41,306 bases of DNA from Nitrospirota bacterium (GCA_015233365.1 JADFXU010000003.1:1-41306), one strand, 5' to 3'. Positions 14,969 to 24,112 are shown, counted from the stretch's first letter. The notes: generated by a model from the letters alone, not told the origin. Numbers and translations are program-made.

Positions 14969-15105
14969 GAGCAGGCAGGACATAGTGCTGAAGCGGACTT
15001 TTGCAGCCTAAGGGAAGCTATGGATGGCGGAACAGGCTGCAAGAGCCTCGGAGCAAGGCGGGATGCCTTGCGAGAATGAGCTGAAGCACTGTGGCCTGCC
15101 TGCTC
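14969..15105. repeat. 137-base structured (cloverleaf-like) element
   Basis: The outer arms GAGCAGGCAGGACATAGTGCT (14969-14989) and its near-complement (15085-15105) pair at 19 of 21 positions. Inside, TTGCAGCCT (15001-15009) pairs with AGGCTGCAA (15034-15042), and GCAAGGC (15053-15059) pairs with GCCTTGC (15065-15071). The result is a long closing stem with two inner hairpins, like a small non-autonomous palindromic element or a structured RNA. No coding sequence crosses it on either strand that I trust. Confidence 0.55.
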
Positions 15106-15128
15106 GACATCATTATGCAGGAGTTGAA

Positions 15129-15490
15129 TCAATCAAGTCCGCGATGTTTCTTCCAGTATTGATATTCGTAAGGCCATTCCTGTTTTCGCCAAAGCATCAG
15201 GCCGCGCATCCTTTCTTTAAAGCTCTCCGCCTTTTTTCCGGCATCCTTGCACGCTGCTTTATTTTCACATGAAAGGACCAATTTCTTGCCCAGATCAAAT
15301 GCTGCCTTCCTTATGTCTTCAGGATAAGCATCGCCTGCGATCTTTGCCATTGTGGCCCACACCGAACCCACAGGTTTTATGCCCGTTACTATTAAGAACC
15401 GGTTCAGATAACCGGCAATTGATTCTTCATCCCCTCCCGCTGTGTGAAAATATCCCCTTCAAAAGTACCAAAAAAGATGTTTTATGTCAC
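15129..15490 (-). pseudogene. C-terminal fragment of a flavodoxin-like gene, frameshifted
   Basis: The minus strand encodes ESIAGYLNRFLIVTGIKPVG, then SVWATMAKIAGDAYPEDIRK, and ends EYQYWKKHRGLD at 15129. This looks like the C-terminal part of a flavodoxin-family oxidoreductase. Just upstream, in another frame, are NIFFGTFEGDIFTQREG codons (about 15430-15480), resembling the FGTF loop before that region, so one frameshift near 15430 separates them. The N-terminal two thirds is missing. A GTG at 15371 could still start an 80-residue product, but no ribosome site supports it. The family assignment is from motif memory and moderate at best. Confidence 0.45.
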
Positions 15491-15495
15491 ATACG

Positions 15496-15681
15496 TTACC
15501 ACCACGGCAATCCGGATAACGATATCTTGCATAATGATATCTTCCCGGCTTCAGGAAGCATCGCTGCTACAGTCAACAATCCGGGGGGTGGACTGCTCAC
15601 CTTTCGGTGAATAAATTTCAGGGCGTACCTGAAACTCCGGAAGGTTTCCGGGAATTCAGGATAAATGAGCAGTGCTTTCAT
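15496..15681 (-). pseudogene. N-terminal remnant of a B12-binding radical SAM gene
   Basis: The minus strand from 15681 encodes MKALLIYPEFPETFRSFRYA, then LKFIHRKV and PPPGLLTVAAMLPE. This is the usual beginning of cobalamin-binding radical SAM proteins (MKxLLIYPEFP...PPLGLLTVAAMLP). After about 43 residues the match stops, and the frame ends at residue 61. The radical SAM CxxxCxxC core is absent. It abuts the flavodoxin-like C-terminal fragment, so a deletion appears to have joined the start of one gene to the end of another. Confidence 0.6.
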
Positions 15682-15747
15682 CGAATGTCAGGAAATAATC
15701 TCCTTCGCCATAAGTATCCATTTCTCAGTCCCAGAGGCGAGACTTCT

Positions 15748-16644
15748 TCACGTCTGAAAACCTGACAGTTTCCCTTCAGTCAACTCGTCGGGTTTGAGCT
15801 CAAGTTCTGCAATGACCTGAGCACCCAACAAAAGGATCAATGCTACAGCTTCTACACTGAGAAGGGCAACCACTACTGTGGCGATAGAACCATAAATTAA
15901 ATGTACAAAAGATAAGGTCGCGTAATACCAGACCAGCATATGGCGGGTAATTTCCCATAAAACAGTTGCAGTCATCCCTCCGATTAGCGCGTGACGAAAA
16001 GTGATACGTACTACGGGCATCACCAAATATATGGAAGTGAGCATAAGCACCTCGCCAAGTATCCCCAGTATATACAGCGCGACCCTGGAAGTGCCCTCAA
16101 GGCCCAAACTCCATCCGAACAGCAGCAATTGCCTTTTTTCAAGTATCTCTAATGCTCCTGCAATAAACGACACCAGCACTATACCCAGACCCATTAAGAG
16201 GATATACACATAAGGAATAATTGCGGAAACAACAAAGTTGCGGCGCTTAATCCTGACACGTTGAAAAAAGATCACTGACATGGCGTTTTCAAGCATCGAA
16301 AAGGCTATGGAACTGAAAAACAGCATGACAAGGAAGCCGATAATACCGATCACCTTCCGATGCTCAAGAAATACCCGTACCTGTTCAGTCAAAGTTGCTG
16401 CATAGCCGGGTATCAGCATTTCTATATACGTTGATAAGGTCTGAAACAATTGTTCCTCTCCTATAAAATGCGACAACACAATGAGGGCGAGAATTGACAT
16501 GGGAACAATTGACAGCAGGGTGTAATAAGCTACAGCGCCGGATAACAGCAGCCCCTGGTTCCGCTTGAAACCACGCAATACCCTCAGCAGGAAGCTGAAG
16601 AGCCGACCCGGTCTCAAATTTGCATTTTGTTGTTTGTTCATCAT
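15748..16644 (-). CDS. YihY/BrkB family inner-membrane protein
   Basis: A 298-residue protein with about six membrane helices. Family features are the N-terminal segment LLSGAVAYYTLLSIVPMSIL, the region around LIPGYAATLTEQVRVFLEH, SSIAFSMLENAMSVIFFQR, and the C-terminal VHLIYGSIATVVVALLSVEA. Once called ribonuclease BN, the family is now regarded as membrane proteins of unsettled function, possibly envelope lipid transport. Start at MMNKQQ (16644) or the next ATG; neither has a clear ribosome site. It stands alone on the minus strand. Confidence 0.88.
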   Translation of the reverse strand: MMNKQQNANLRPGRLFSFLLRVLRGFKRNQGLLLSGAVAYYTLLSIVPMSILALIVLSHFIGEEQLFQTLSTYIEMLIPGYAATLTEQVRVFLEHRKVIGIIGFLVMLFFSSIAFSMLENAMSVIFFQRVRIKRRNFVVSAIIPYVYILLMGLGIVLVSFIAGALEILEKRQLLLFGWSLGLEGTSRVALYILGILGEVLMLTSIYLVMPVVRITFRHALIGGMTATVLWEITRHMLVWYYATLSFVHLIYGSIATVVVALLSVEAVALILLLGAQVIAELELKPDELTEGKLSGFQT

Positions 16645-16803
16645 GGATTAAGAAATTGCACAACTACAATAAATTATTTTACTTTTTATAATCATCTTAT
16701 CATGGTTCAGGGGGAAAGGAAACAGACTGTAGTCGGGGTTCTCAGGTCTGGAAAAACTATGATGGTTAATGAATCAATGTTTCGATTAGAGGCAATTCGT
16801 GAA

Positions 16804-17916
16804 TCAAGGGAACGGCCGTAACACCTTTCGCAGCAATTTGCCGGGCAGCGTATCAACGGCCCTGAGCGCACCGTGCGGGCAGACCTCTATACAGCAATAA
16901 CACCTGATGCATTTGTCATAATCGAAATAGATTCTCCTGCCTTTGCACCGTATGGCTTTTGCCGGACAATACTTCCAGCATTCGCCGCATAACGCACAGT
17001 TTGCAGCATCACTTTCAGGCCGCTGGACAAAGTGCCTTCTCAACATACTCTGAAGAGGTCGCGGACCGAAGACAAGAGAGCCCACAACCGGAAACTTGAA
17101 ATCTCCGACAGCCGGAACTTCTCCGTCAATAACGGCATCGCCTCCATCAGGGGCAAGCTCTTTCGCGACCCTGCAGGTCAATAGTTCTTCAGGTTCGATG
17201 CCCAGCATCCTGCAGACTGCAGCATCGAGTGCCACGGCGTCATTGCTGCCCATCAGCACGCCAATTTCGCGCGGAATGCCGCTTTTTCCCGGACCCTGGC
17301 CTTCCATTGCAAGAATACCGTCAAGAACAGTAAAAGACGGGCTGACCGCTTTGTATATCTGGACTAACAGCCTTGCGAACATTTCCCTGTCTATGCCGGT
17401 CCTGAAATGCCACTCAGGTTTACGCAGCCCGACAACGCAACCGAAAATATTTTTCACTCCAAGTGTAAGCAGCATCTGGGCATGAGTTTTCAGCTTGGGC
17501 AGGTTGATGATCACCCCTGCATTGAGGGCATCCTCGGCAACTTCGACGGTATGGAAGGGAGCGCCGGCAGAAACCGGCAATGATCTCTCAAATTCCCTGT
17601 ATCCCACATCAAGCCCATTGAGCGCATCCATGATTCCGCTCACCTTTAATATCTTTTCGAATGATCCCATCGCCGGGCTGTCGGAAATCACGGGAAAAGC
17701 GCGCCTCTCAAGTACATATTCCACAGCCGCCCTGACCACGAGAGGATGCGTGACGATTGCGCTGCCGGGAGGGGCCGGGGCCAGAAGATTCGGCTTTATG
17801 ACAACACGGCTGTTCTTCTCTATACGGCTGCCGCCAAGGGCATCCATAATATCAAAGAACACCCGCTTGAGGGTCCTGTAATCGTATGTCGCCTTTCTGA
17901 GAATGACCTGCGGCAT
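16804..17916 (-). CDS. DUF362 protein with C-terminal double [4Fe-4S] ferredoxin domain
   Basis: 370 residues. Residues 1-280 are a DUF362 domain (VVIKPNLLAPAPPGSAIVTH, NLPKLKTHAQMLLTLGVKN, HFRTGIDREMFARLLVQIYK). The end holds two [4Fe-4S] motifs, CALCGECWKYCP and CIRCYCCIEVCP. The family is soluble and redox-linked but its reaction is unknown. It is the last gene of the large minus-strand operon, 4 bases after the DUF512 gene. Confidence 0.9.
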   Translation of the reverse strand: MPQVILRKATYDYRTLKRVFFDIMDALGGSRIEKNSRVVIKPNLLAPAPPGSAIVTHPLVVRAAVEYVLERRAFPVISDSPAMGSFEKILKVSGIMDALNGLDVGYREFERSLPVSAGAPFHTVEVAEDALNAGVIINLPKLKTHAQMLLTLGVKNIFGCVVGLRKPEWHFRTGIDREMFARLLVQIYKAVSPSFTVLDGILAMEGQGPGKSGIPREIGVLMGSNDAVALDAAVCRMLGIEPEELLTCRVAKELAPDGGDAVIDGEVPAVGDFKFPVVGSLVFGPRPLQSMLRRHFVQRPESDAANCALCGECWKYCPAKAIRCKGRRIYFDYDKCIRCYCCIEVCPHGALRAVDTLPGKLLRKVLRPFP

Positions 17917-17920
17917 TTAA

Positions 17921-19264
17921 CTATAGCAAGGCAGAAACCGCGTCTGTGATGCCCTGGGGTGTCGATGGGATGGCCACCGCAGGCACGGCGAGGACTTCTT
18001 CAATATCCTTCAGGGATATATTGTCGAGGAACATGTCTCCTTCGTCACGCAAAACGACATCAGGAACGAGGATCACATCATTCTTGTCTACAACTCCCGA
18101 GAGGGACTTGATTACATCGCGGCCGGTGAGGAGTCCCGTTACGGTGACGCTGGTACCGAAGAAACTATTCTCAACAGGAAACACCTCTATTTCGATACCC
18201 GCTTTCGCAAGCTTAGCGGCATACCTGGAGAGATAAGGATGGAAAGAGACGCCCGTAAAAGTGACAAACCGTTTGCGCGCCTTGCCGGCAGCCTGTTGAA
18301 GCGCCTGGGGGACTCTGATTTTTTTCGCCTGCTGCAGGAATAGAGAAACCATTCCCACACCGTTTTCGATCTGCGGAAGCTCACCGTAATAATCCAGTGG
18401 AGGCAACTCGGCCCCGGCCTTTATATACAGCTCATCCGCGCCATACACAATGTTTTCTCCGTGCTTCCTCCTGAACCTGTTCTGGAACTTGCGGACGGTA
18501 TCGAGCGCCCTCACCGCATCATCCTTGTCAACGGGTTTCAGCGTTTTTTTCCGGTATGCAGTGAGGCCGACCGGGACCACGGCCATCGACTGAACATAAG
18601 GATAAAAACGATACAGGTCGGAAATAGTCTTTTCGAGTTCCTTGCCGTCGTTATAACCGGGGCACAAAACAATCTGCGTGTGCATGTGTATCTTTTTGTC
18701 CACAAGATATCTGATGTCCTTGAGAATATTCGGCGCAGCCTGGGTACCGAGCATTTTATTCCTGATCGCAGTATTCGTGGAATGAACCGAAATATACAGA
18801 GGACTCAGGCGCTGCGTAACAATTCTTTCCCTCTCCTGCGGTGAAAGATTGGTCATAGTGATATAATTGCCATAGAGAAAAGACATCCGGTAATCGTCGT
18901 CCTTCACATAAAGAGACTTCCTCAACCCTTTCGGGAGCTGTGAGATAAAACAGAAAACGCAATTGTTCCTGCAAGATTTCGTATGGAAGGTTTTCAATTC
19001 GATACCAAGCCCGCCGGTTTCATTCCGGCTTCTGGAGACGCTTATGACCATCCTCGCCCCCTTCCTGCCGACAGTAAAATTCAGGTCCGGCTCGTGACTG
19101 TAAAACATGAGGTCTATCGCATCTTTGATCTTGTTGCCGTTTACTCTGATGAGCTTGTCCCCGGCAAGCAGACCGGCCCGTTCAGCGCTGCTCCCCGCGG
19201 CCACAGATTCTATCTCTACTCCGGGATTACCTTTCACTGGCTTGCCTGAACCCCCTGTAAACAT
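17921..19264 (-). CDS. PDZ-containing DUF512 radical SAM-like protein
   Basis: 447 residues. The N-terminal 70 residues form a PDZ-like domain (AERAGLLAGDKLIRVNGNKI). Then comes a Cys cluster SCRNNCVFCFISQLPKGLRK (CxxxCxxC, as in radical SAM enzymes), the conserved YRMSFLYGNYITMTNL, and the C-terminal DUF512 domain. No biochemical role is established for this family. The annotated ATG at 19264 overlaps pgsA by 38 bases and has a poor ribosome site; an in-frame GTG at 19237 is an alternative that would leave the PDZ domain intact. Confidence 0.9.
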   Translation of the reverse strand: MFTGGSGKPVKGNPGVEIESVAAGSSAERAGLLAGDKLIRVNGNKIKDAIDLMFYSHEPDLNFTVGRKGARMVISVSRSRNETGGLGIELKTFHTKSCRNNCVFCFISQLPKGLRKSLYVKDDDYRMSFLYGNYITMTNLSPQERERIVTQRLSPLYISVHSTNTAIRNKMLGTQAAPNILKDIRYLVDKKIHMHTQIVLCPGYNDGKELEKTISDLYRFYPYVQSMAVVPVGLTAYRKKTLKPVDKDDAVRALDTVRKFQNRFRRKHGENIVYGADELYIKAGAELPPLDYYGELPQIENGVGMVSLFLQQAKKIRVPQALQQAAGKARKRFVTFTGVSFHPYLSRYAAKLAKAGIEIEVFPVENSFFGTSVTVTGLLTGRDVIKSLSGVVDKNDVILVPDVVLRDEGDMFLDNISLKDIEEVLAVPAVAIPSTPQGITDAVSALL

Positions 19265-19775
19265 ACTGCAGCCCCGAGATCGTCGTCAATGAGGCAACGA
19301 TTACGAGCATCCAGTTCCGGGGAGGCTGGACTCCGCGGAAGGTAAGCGAACAAAGTGTATAGGCAATCAGCACCAGTTGGGCCGCTATCGCAGTCTTCCC
19401 TGTAAACGACGGTTCAACCTTGGTTATATCATAAAGGAGATACAGCAGGACCCAGCCCATCATGACGATCAGGTCACGGCTTATAACTGCTACGGTCATC
19501 CACATGGGTATCCACCCATAAACTGAAAACAGAATGAACGCCGTCATAAGCAGAAATTTATCAGCCAAAGGATCGAGAAAGGCGCCGAGAAGAGTTTTTT
19601 GGTCGGTGATCCTTGCAAGGAGGCCATCCAGCATGTCCGATATTCCCGCCCCTGCAAAAAGAAACAGCGCGTAATTGTATCTCCTGTAAATAAGTGAGGT
19701 CACAAAAACAGGAATGATCACGATCCTGATAAACGTGATGACGTTGGGCAAGCTGAGGACTCTCACTCGTCTCAT
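19227..19775 (-). CDS. pgsA: CDP-diacylglycerol-glycerol-3-phosphate 3-phosphatidyltransferase
   Basis: Inner-membrane enzyme that makes phosphatidylglycerol phosphate from CDP-diacylglycerol and glycerol-3-phosphate. The complete CDP-alcohol phosphotransferase motif is present (DMLDGLLAR, then GAFLDPLADK), and the start PNVITFIRIVIIPVF is typical of PgsA. The 182 residues and about five membrane helices fit. A related CDP-alcohol transferase cannot be excluded. The ATG overlaps the stop of the TPR gene by 4 bases. Confidence 0.9.
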   Translation of the reverse strand: MRRVRVLSLPNVITFIRIVIIPVFVTSLIYRRYNYALFLFAGAGISDMLDGLLARITDQKTLLGAFLDPLADKFLLMTAFILFSVYGWIPMWMTVAVISRDLIVMMGWVLLYLLYDITKVEPSFTGKTAIAAQLVLIAYTLCSLTFRGVQPPRNWMLVIVASLTTISGLQYVYRGFRQASER

Positions 19776-20878
19776 GGGATATTAAAAGGGCTTGAAAGGG
19801 TGCGCATTGCAACTCCTATCTTCTTGTACCCGGACAAAGGCACGGTGTTTGCGGAGGCCCCGGCCAGGAATGCAAGAAGTGTATTGGCATGGAATTGCTC
19901 CAGGCTGAAGCTGTGTTTTACGGCATCCGCCAATGCTCTCCGCAGTCTTTTTCCGGCAGCAGCGTTTCTGCCGCTCATGAAGTCAATTTCTCCCAGCGTC
20001 AAGTCGCAATAAATCACTCCGCGCGGGTCTTTAGTCTTTTTGAAATTACTCAAAGCGGTTGCTATACGGAGTTTTGCCTTCGTGAAGTCCCGCTGCATTT
20101 TGTATAGTTCCGCCACACTCCACAGCGTATAGGAGTAGCTGACAATATCGCCGATATCTTCATAAAGTTTCGTGGCTTTCCTGAAGTGCTTCATGGCATC
20201 GGCGTACCGGCCCTTCATTCTGTATGCATTCCCGATGCCGCAATGGGAATATGCCGTCCCGAACCTGTCTCCAAGTTTATTGAACATATTGTTGGCCTGA
20301 AGGTAGTAGCGCAGAGAATCACCGAATTTGCCGGCAATGCGGTGCGTTCCACCCAGCCCGCACAGAGCATACGCAACCCCCGGCTTGAACCCGACGGAAG
20401 AAAATGCCGATTTCGCATCCTTGAATAACGCAATGGATTTCCTGATATTGCCCCCCACCCGAAGCGCTCCCGCTTCAGCCCACAGAGAAAATGCCGTACC
20501 CTTCCTGTCCCGTTCCCTATCATATATTTTTTTGGCTGCATTAATAAAGCGCAGCGCCTCTTTCCACATTCCGATTGCCCTCAGAGAGAGCCCTATCCCG
20601 ACCATGCAGTCAGCGGCAGTGAGCCGGTTCCCCATGGCTTCGCACGCCTCCAGGGCCTCTTCGTAATTCTTTATGGCACTGTCAAAGTCACCCGTCATCC
20701 TGCTTATATCAGCCGTCCCCAGGGTAGCATCGAGAATGCCTTCCACGTTACCATGTTTCCTGCTCAAAGAGAGAGCGTTTTTAAACAACTTCAGGGCCTC
20801 TCTGTACCGGGTCTTCTTTCTAAATACTTCAGCCTCTCTTATCAGATCAATAATTCTATTTTTCACGATGTTCTCCAA
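19772..20878 (-). CDS. Tetratricopeptide-repeat protein
   Basis: 368 residues built almost wholly of TPR units of about 40 residues, for example RYREALKLFKNALSLSRKHG, DFDSAIKNYEEALEACEAMG, GTAYSHCGIGNAYRMKGRYA and DAMKHFRKATKLYEDIGD. There is no signal peptide or membrane helix, so it is a cytoplasmic scaffold. Partner unknown. It overlaps rpe by 23 bases and pgsA by 4, which places it inside the operon. Confidence 0.88.
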   Translation of the reverse strand: MENIVKNRIIDLIREAEVFRKKTRYREALKLFKNALSLSRKHGNVEGILDATLGTADISRMTGDFDSAIKNYEEALEACEAMGNRLTAADCMVGIGLSLRAIGMWKEALRFINAAKKIYDRERDRKGTAFSLWAEAGALRVGGNIRKSIALFKDAKSAFSSVGFKPGVAYALCGLGGTHRIAGKFGDSLRYYLQANNMFNKLGDRFGTAYSHCGIGNAYRMKGRYADAMKHFRKATKLYEDIGDIVSYSYTLWSVAELYKMQRDFTKAKLRIATALSNFKKTKDPRGVIYCDLTLGEIDFMSGRNAAAGKRLRRALADAVKHSFSLEQFHANTLLAFLAGASANTVPLSGYKKIGVAMRTLSSPFNIP

Positions 20879-21533
20879 CTCCGGCCAACCGCGTCCTGAG
20901 TTCCCCGATCAGGGCATTATAATCTCCGGAATAAAAATATGCGGACCCCATGACAAGGATATCGGACCCTGCCGAGGCTATTTCCGCTGCATTGTCAGGT
21001 TTAACTCCCCCGTCAACCTCGATAACCGTGTCGATACCCTTTTCCCTGATCACCGTTCTAAGCAAACGTATCTTGTCCAGGAGGAATGGAATGAATTGCT
21101 GACCTCCAAACCCTGGATTGACCGACATCAGGAGCACCATATCAAGGTCAGGCAGTATATGGTCAAGGGCAGAAAGTGGTGTTGCAGGATTAAGCGACAC
21201 GCCGGCCTTCACGCCTTTACTCTTCATATATTGTACAGTCCGGTGAAGATGAACACACGCCTCGACATGCACAGTCAGGTAATCGGCCCCTGCAGTGATG
21301 AAATCATCCAGATACCTGTCAGGGTTTTCTATCATCAGGTGTACATCAAGCGGAAGTGACGTCACTTTCCGTATCGATGCAACAATAGCCGGACCTATGG
21401 TAATGTTGGGGACAAAATGTCCATCCATTACGTCAAGGTGCAGCATGTCCGCTCCTGAAGCCTCAACAGCCTTTATTTCCTCACCTAACCTCAAAAAATC
21501 CGCAGATAACAATGATGGGGCAATCCTGATCAC
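20856..21533 (-). CDS. rpe: Ribulose-phosphate 3-epimerase
   Basis: Interconverts ribulose-5-phosphate and xylulose-5-phosphate in the pentose phosphate pathway. The TIM barrel has all signature strands: APSLLSADF, HLDVMDGHFVPNIT with the metal-binding His and Asp, LDVHLMIENPDRYL, LMSVNPGFGGQQFIP and EVDGGVKPDNA. The 225 residues are normal. It is 35 bases after the PASTA gene and overlaps the TPR gene. Confidence 0.96.
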   Translation of the reverse strand: MIRIAPSLLSADFLRLGEEIKAVEASGADMLHLDVMDGHFVPNITIGPAIVASIRKVTSLPLDVHLMIENPDRYLDDFITAGADYLTVHVEACVHLHRTVQYMKSKGVKAGVSLNPATPLSALDHILPDLDMVLLMSVNPGFGGQQFIPFLLDKIRLLRTVIREKGIDTVIEVDGGVKPDNAAEIASAGSDILVMGSAYFYSGDYNALIGELRTRLAGVGEHREK

Positions 21534-21568
21534 GTTTCCTCCAAAGAATTCAGGCTACGGGCGATAGT

Positions 21569-22120
21569 CTATGGCACATTGCCCGCCGCCACTTTTCCTT
21601 TTATCTTATTCTGGTCCCCGAAATCACCGAGACTGACTATAACACTGAAAATATCCGCCCCGCGCTCGTTCGTCTCCGGCCTCTGTGCCAGTACCACATT
21701 CCGTGAAGTCTTCTCGGAATGAACGTATAATATCTTGCCGATGCGTATGCCTTTCTCCTTCAGTATAGCTTCAGCGGCGTCGAGCGGCTGGCCTACGATA
21801 TCCGGTACGTACTGTATCCTGGGCCCCTTGCTCACCACAATGCCGATTTCTCTGCCCTCTTTTACGGTACTGCCGGAAAGTATATCCTGACGGATAATAT
21901 TACCCTGAGGAATGGCCGGGTCGTAATCCTCACCTTCAAGACGGATATATAGCCCCTGATTCCTGAGAATGTCGTTGGCCCGCATCATTTCCTTCCCCTT
22001 CAGATCGGGAACTACGACGGTCCTGCTGAAGCTCAAAAGCTGAAAAGTAAAGTGGCCCGCAACAATGCCCAGGAACAGCAGTACGACGACATACCCGATT
22101 ATTTTTATCAGACCCCTCAT
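21569..22120 (-). CDS. PASTA-domain membrane protein
   Basis: 183 residues: one N-terminal membrane anchor (IIGYVVVLLFLGIVAGHFTF) and two extracytoplasmic PASTA domains, the first from VVVPDLKGKEMMRANDILRN, the second from VPDIVGQPLDAAEAILKEKG. There is no kinase or transpeptidase domain. PASTA domains bind peptidoglycan fragments or act as spacers in Ser/Thr kinases and PBPs; what this stand-alone version does is unknown. The start overlaps rsmB by 4 bases. Confidence 0.88.
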   Translation of the reverse strand: MRGLIKIIGYVVVLLFLGIVAGHFTFQLLSFSRTVVVPDLKGKEMMRANDILRNQGLYIRLEGEDYDPAIPQGNIIRQDILSGSTVKEGREIGIVVSKGPRIQYVPDIVGQPLDAAEAILKEKGIRIGKILYVHSEKTSRNVVLAQRPETNERGADIFSVIVSLGDFGDQNKIKGKVAAGNVP

Positions 22121-23490
22121 TCAATCCTTTTCAGCCGCGCCGCAAAAAACCCGTCCATATCGTGCTTGTGCGGAAACGTCCTGTAAAACACCCCGACTGA
22201 ACCCCCACATTCAAAAGGCCGCAGAAAATCCTGCTCACCCTTTATAATACTAAAATTAGGATTACTGTGCAAAAACATTCCGATTACTTCCTCCCCTTCT
22301 TCCGGTTCTGTCGAGCACACTGAATATACCATACTGCCACCTATCTTCAGATACCGCGATACAGCCTGGAGAAGACCGAGCTGCTTCTCCCTGAACCGCT
22401 GCAGGTCTTTCGGGTGGTGCCGGTACTTTACGTCCGGGTTTCTTCTTACAACTCCCAGGGCCGAACAAGGGGCATCGAGAAGGATACGGTCAAAACCGCA
22501 GGCATCGGCAGAACACCCTATACTGTCCGGCAAATAACGGACGTCGCCCTGAACAACTGCCGCCGAGCGTATGCCCAGCCTCGAGATATTTTCCTCAAGC
22601 TGCCTTATCCTTTGAGGTTCTGTCTCGACCGCGATAATCTTTCCGCTGTCCCCCATAAGTTTTGCGATATGAGTGGTCTTGCCGCCGGGAGCGGCACACG
22701 CATCCAGTACGGTCTCGCCGGGACCGGGTGCCAGCAGAAAAGTCACCAGTTGTGCCGCCTCATCCTGGACAATAAAGGGGAAGTCCCATGGGGTGCCGAA
22801 AAAGTCGCAGGATCCCGGATCATCCAGGACAACGCCGGAAGGAGAGTAAATGGTTTTACGTGCGCGCACGCCTTTGGAGACGAGGGTGGATATGGCCTTT
22901 TCCCGTTCCGCCGCGTCATCGATTCTTACAGTGAGCCCCGGGATCACATTGTTAGTTTGGGCCAGACCCATAGCACCATCATATCCGAACCGCTTGACCC
23001 ACCGTTTCACAAGCCATCGGGGATGAGACGTACTGATTGAAATGGCATCTATGGGGTCCCCAAAAAATTGCAGGATTTTTTGGGGTGAGATCATGTCATC
23101 TTCAGGTAGCGGCGTCGACTCCCGGCGCCGGAGAAAGTTCCTCAACACCGCATTCACCAGCGGCACCCTTCCCCTGTGGGACTTCTCCACATCGACAGCC
23201 TCATTCACAACCGCCCATTCCGGAACACGCATATATACAATCTGGTATGCCGCAATTCTAAGATTATTGATCGTATCAAAAGACAAACCGGAAGGCCTCC
23301 TGATGAAATCCTTCAGCATCCAGTCAAGGAAGTCCCTGTACCTTAAAACGCCGTATACCAGTTCCATGAGAAAGGCCCTCTCCCTCTTGTCTTCCTCCCA
23401 TGATAATTCCTGGATTACTTCCTTCGGTTTTTTCCCCCGTTTGAAAATTCCATTAAGAGCCAGGACAGCGCGTTCCCTCGAAGGTGACAT
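22117..23490 (-). CDS. rsmB: 16S rRNA (cytosine-967-C5) methyltransferase
   Basis: Fused NusB-like RNA-binding domain (about residues 1-140) and Fmu/NOL1-NOP2-sun SAM-dependent methyltransferase domain. Visible are the SAM motif DACAAPGGKTTHIAKLMGD, the catalytic LDAPCSALGVVRRNPDVKYR, and the second conserved Cys in VYSVCSTEPEEGEEV. Its 457 residues compare with about 430 in E. coli. The start at 23490 is an ATG within the AT-rich repeat-flanked gap after the DUF116 gene. It is translationally coupled to the PASTA gene. Confidence 0.95.
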   Translation of the reverse strand: MSPSRERAVLALNGIFKRGKKPKEVIQELSWEEDKRERAFLMELVYGVLRYRDFLDWMLKDFIRRPSGLSFDTINNLRIAAYQIVYMRVPEWAVVNEAVDVEKSHRGRVPLVNAVLRNFLRRRESTPLPEDDMISPQKILQFFGDPIDAISISTSHPRWLVKRWVKRFGYDGAMGLAQTNNVIPGLTVRIDDAAEREKAISTLVSKGVRARKTIYSPSGVVLDDPGSCDFFGTPWDFPFIVQDEAAQLVTFLLAPGPGETVLDACAAPGGKTTHIAKLMGDSGKIIAVETEPQRIRQLEENISRLGIRSAAVVQGDVRYLPDSIGCSADACGFDRILLDAPCSALGVVRRNPDVKYRHHPKDLQRFREKQLGLLQAVSRYLKIGGSMVYSVCSTEPEEGEEVIGMFLHSNPNFSIIKGEQDFLRPFECGGSVGVFYRTFPHKHDMDGFFAARLKRIE

Positions 23491-23505
23491 ACTTATTACT
23501 TACCA

Positions 23506-23583
23506 TTTTGGATGTTGAATGCTAAATGTTGAATTAAGGGAATAAACTCCACAATTTAACATCCAAAATTCAACATTCAACAT
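23506..23583. repeat. AT-rich interleaved repeat of TTGAATG/CATTCAA units
   Basis: TTTTGGATGTTGAAT (23506-23520) is inverted at 23554-23568 with one mismatch. ATGTTGAAT units recur on the left, and AATTCAACATTCAACAT lies on the right. The block fills the 79-base gap between the DUF116 and rsmB genes on the minus strand and overlaps the DUF116 stop. It can fold into alternative hairpins. Nothing else is seen in the gap. Confidence 0.5.
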
Positions 23584-24112
23584 TATTATTGCCCCCAAAA
23601 AACTGAATGGCTTCCCTTACCTTATCCAAATCCACCCTCGTGTTGCGGCATGGGCCGCAAGGCCGCTCATTGGGGACACCCATAACGGGTAAAGGATAGC
23701 TGTCGACAATACCGCTGCTCAAATCCCTTTCGCATGCAACGGCCACAATAGCCTCCGGCCTCACATCGCTGACAATGCGCCGGGCCAGATTGCCTCCTGT
23801 TGCCACGAAAAGCTTAAGATCGTTGTCAACGGCAACCTGTATAAGGTCCTTAATTCCACACTTGCCGCACCGCTTGCAATTATAGATATCATTGGTTATT
23901 CTGACGTCGCACTCCTCGGTCTGGAGGCAATGAGGCAGCAGCAGGAGAATCCTCTTTGTCCTGTACCTCTCGGGCTCCGACCTGATCAGCCTGTTGTTGA
24001 GATCGATGATGTAGTGCTGGAACTTTTCCTTTCTGTCTTTGACAAAAGCCCCGGCGAGCATCAGCAACGGATAAAGCACCTTTAAAACAAAACCTCTAAG
24101 AAAACGTTTCAT
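23570..24112 (-). CDS. DUF116 Cys-rich protein
   Basis: 180 residues. A hydrophobic N-terminal helix (VLKVLYPLLMLAGAF) is followed by a Cys-rich domain: LPHCLQTEECDVRI, YNCKRCGKCGIKDLIQVA and ACERDL, and a later PCGPCRNTRVDL. The pattern suggests Fe-S or zinc binding. DUF116 proteins are found in fmt neighbourhoods in several phyla, with no settled function. The start overlaps fmt by 17 bases. Confidence 0.88.
   Translation of the reverse strand: MKRFLRGFVLKVLYPLLMLAGAFVKDRKEKFQHYIIDLNNRLIRSEPERYRTKRILLLLPHCLQTEECDVRITNDIYNCKRCGKCGIKDLIQVAVDNDLKLFVATGGNLARRIVSDVRPEAIVAVACERDLSSGIVDSYPLPVMGVPNERPCGPCRNTRVDLDKVREAIQFFGGNNNVEC

Noticed and set aside
16701..16821. Short frame starting MVQGERKQTVVGVLRSGK
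   Set aside because: No ribosome site, overlaps the DUF362 gene end, and shows no recognisable motif.
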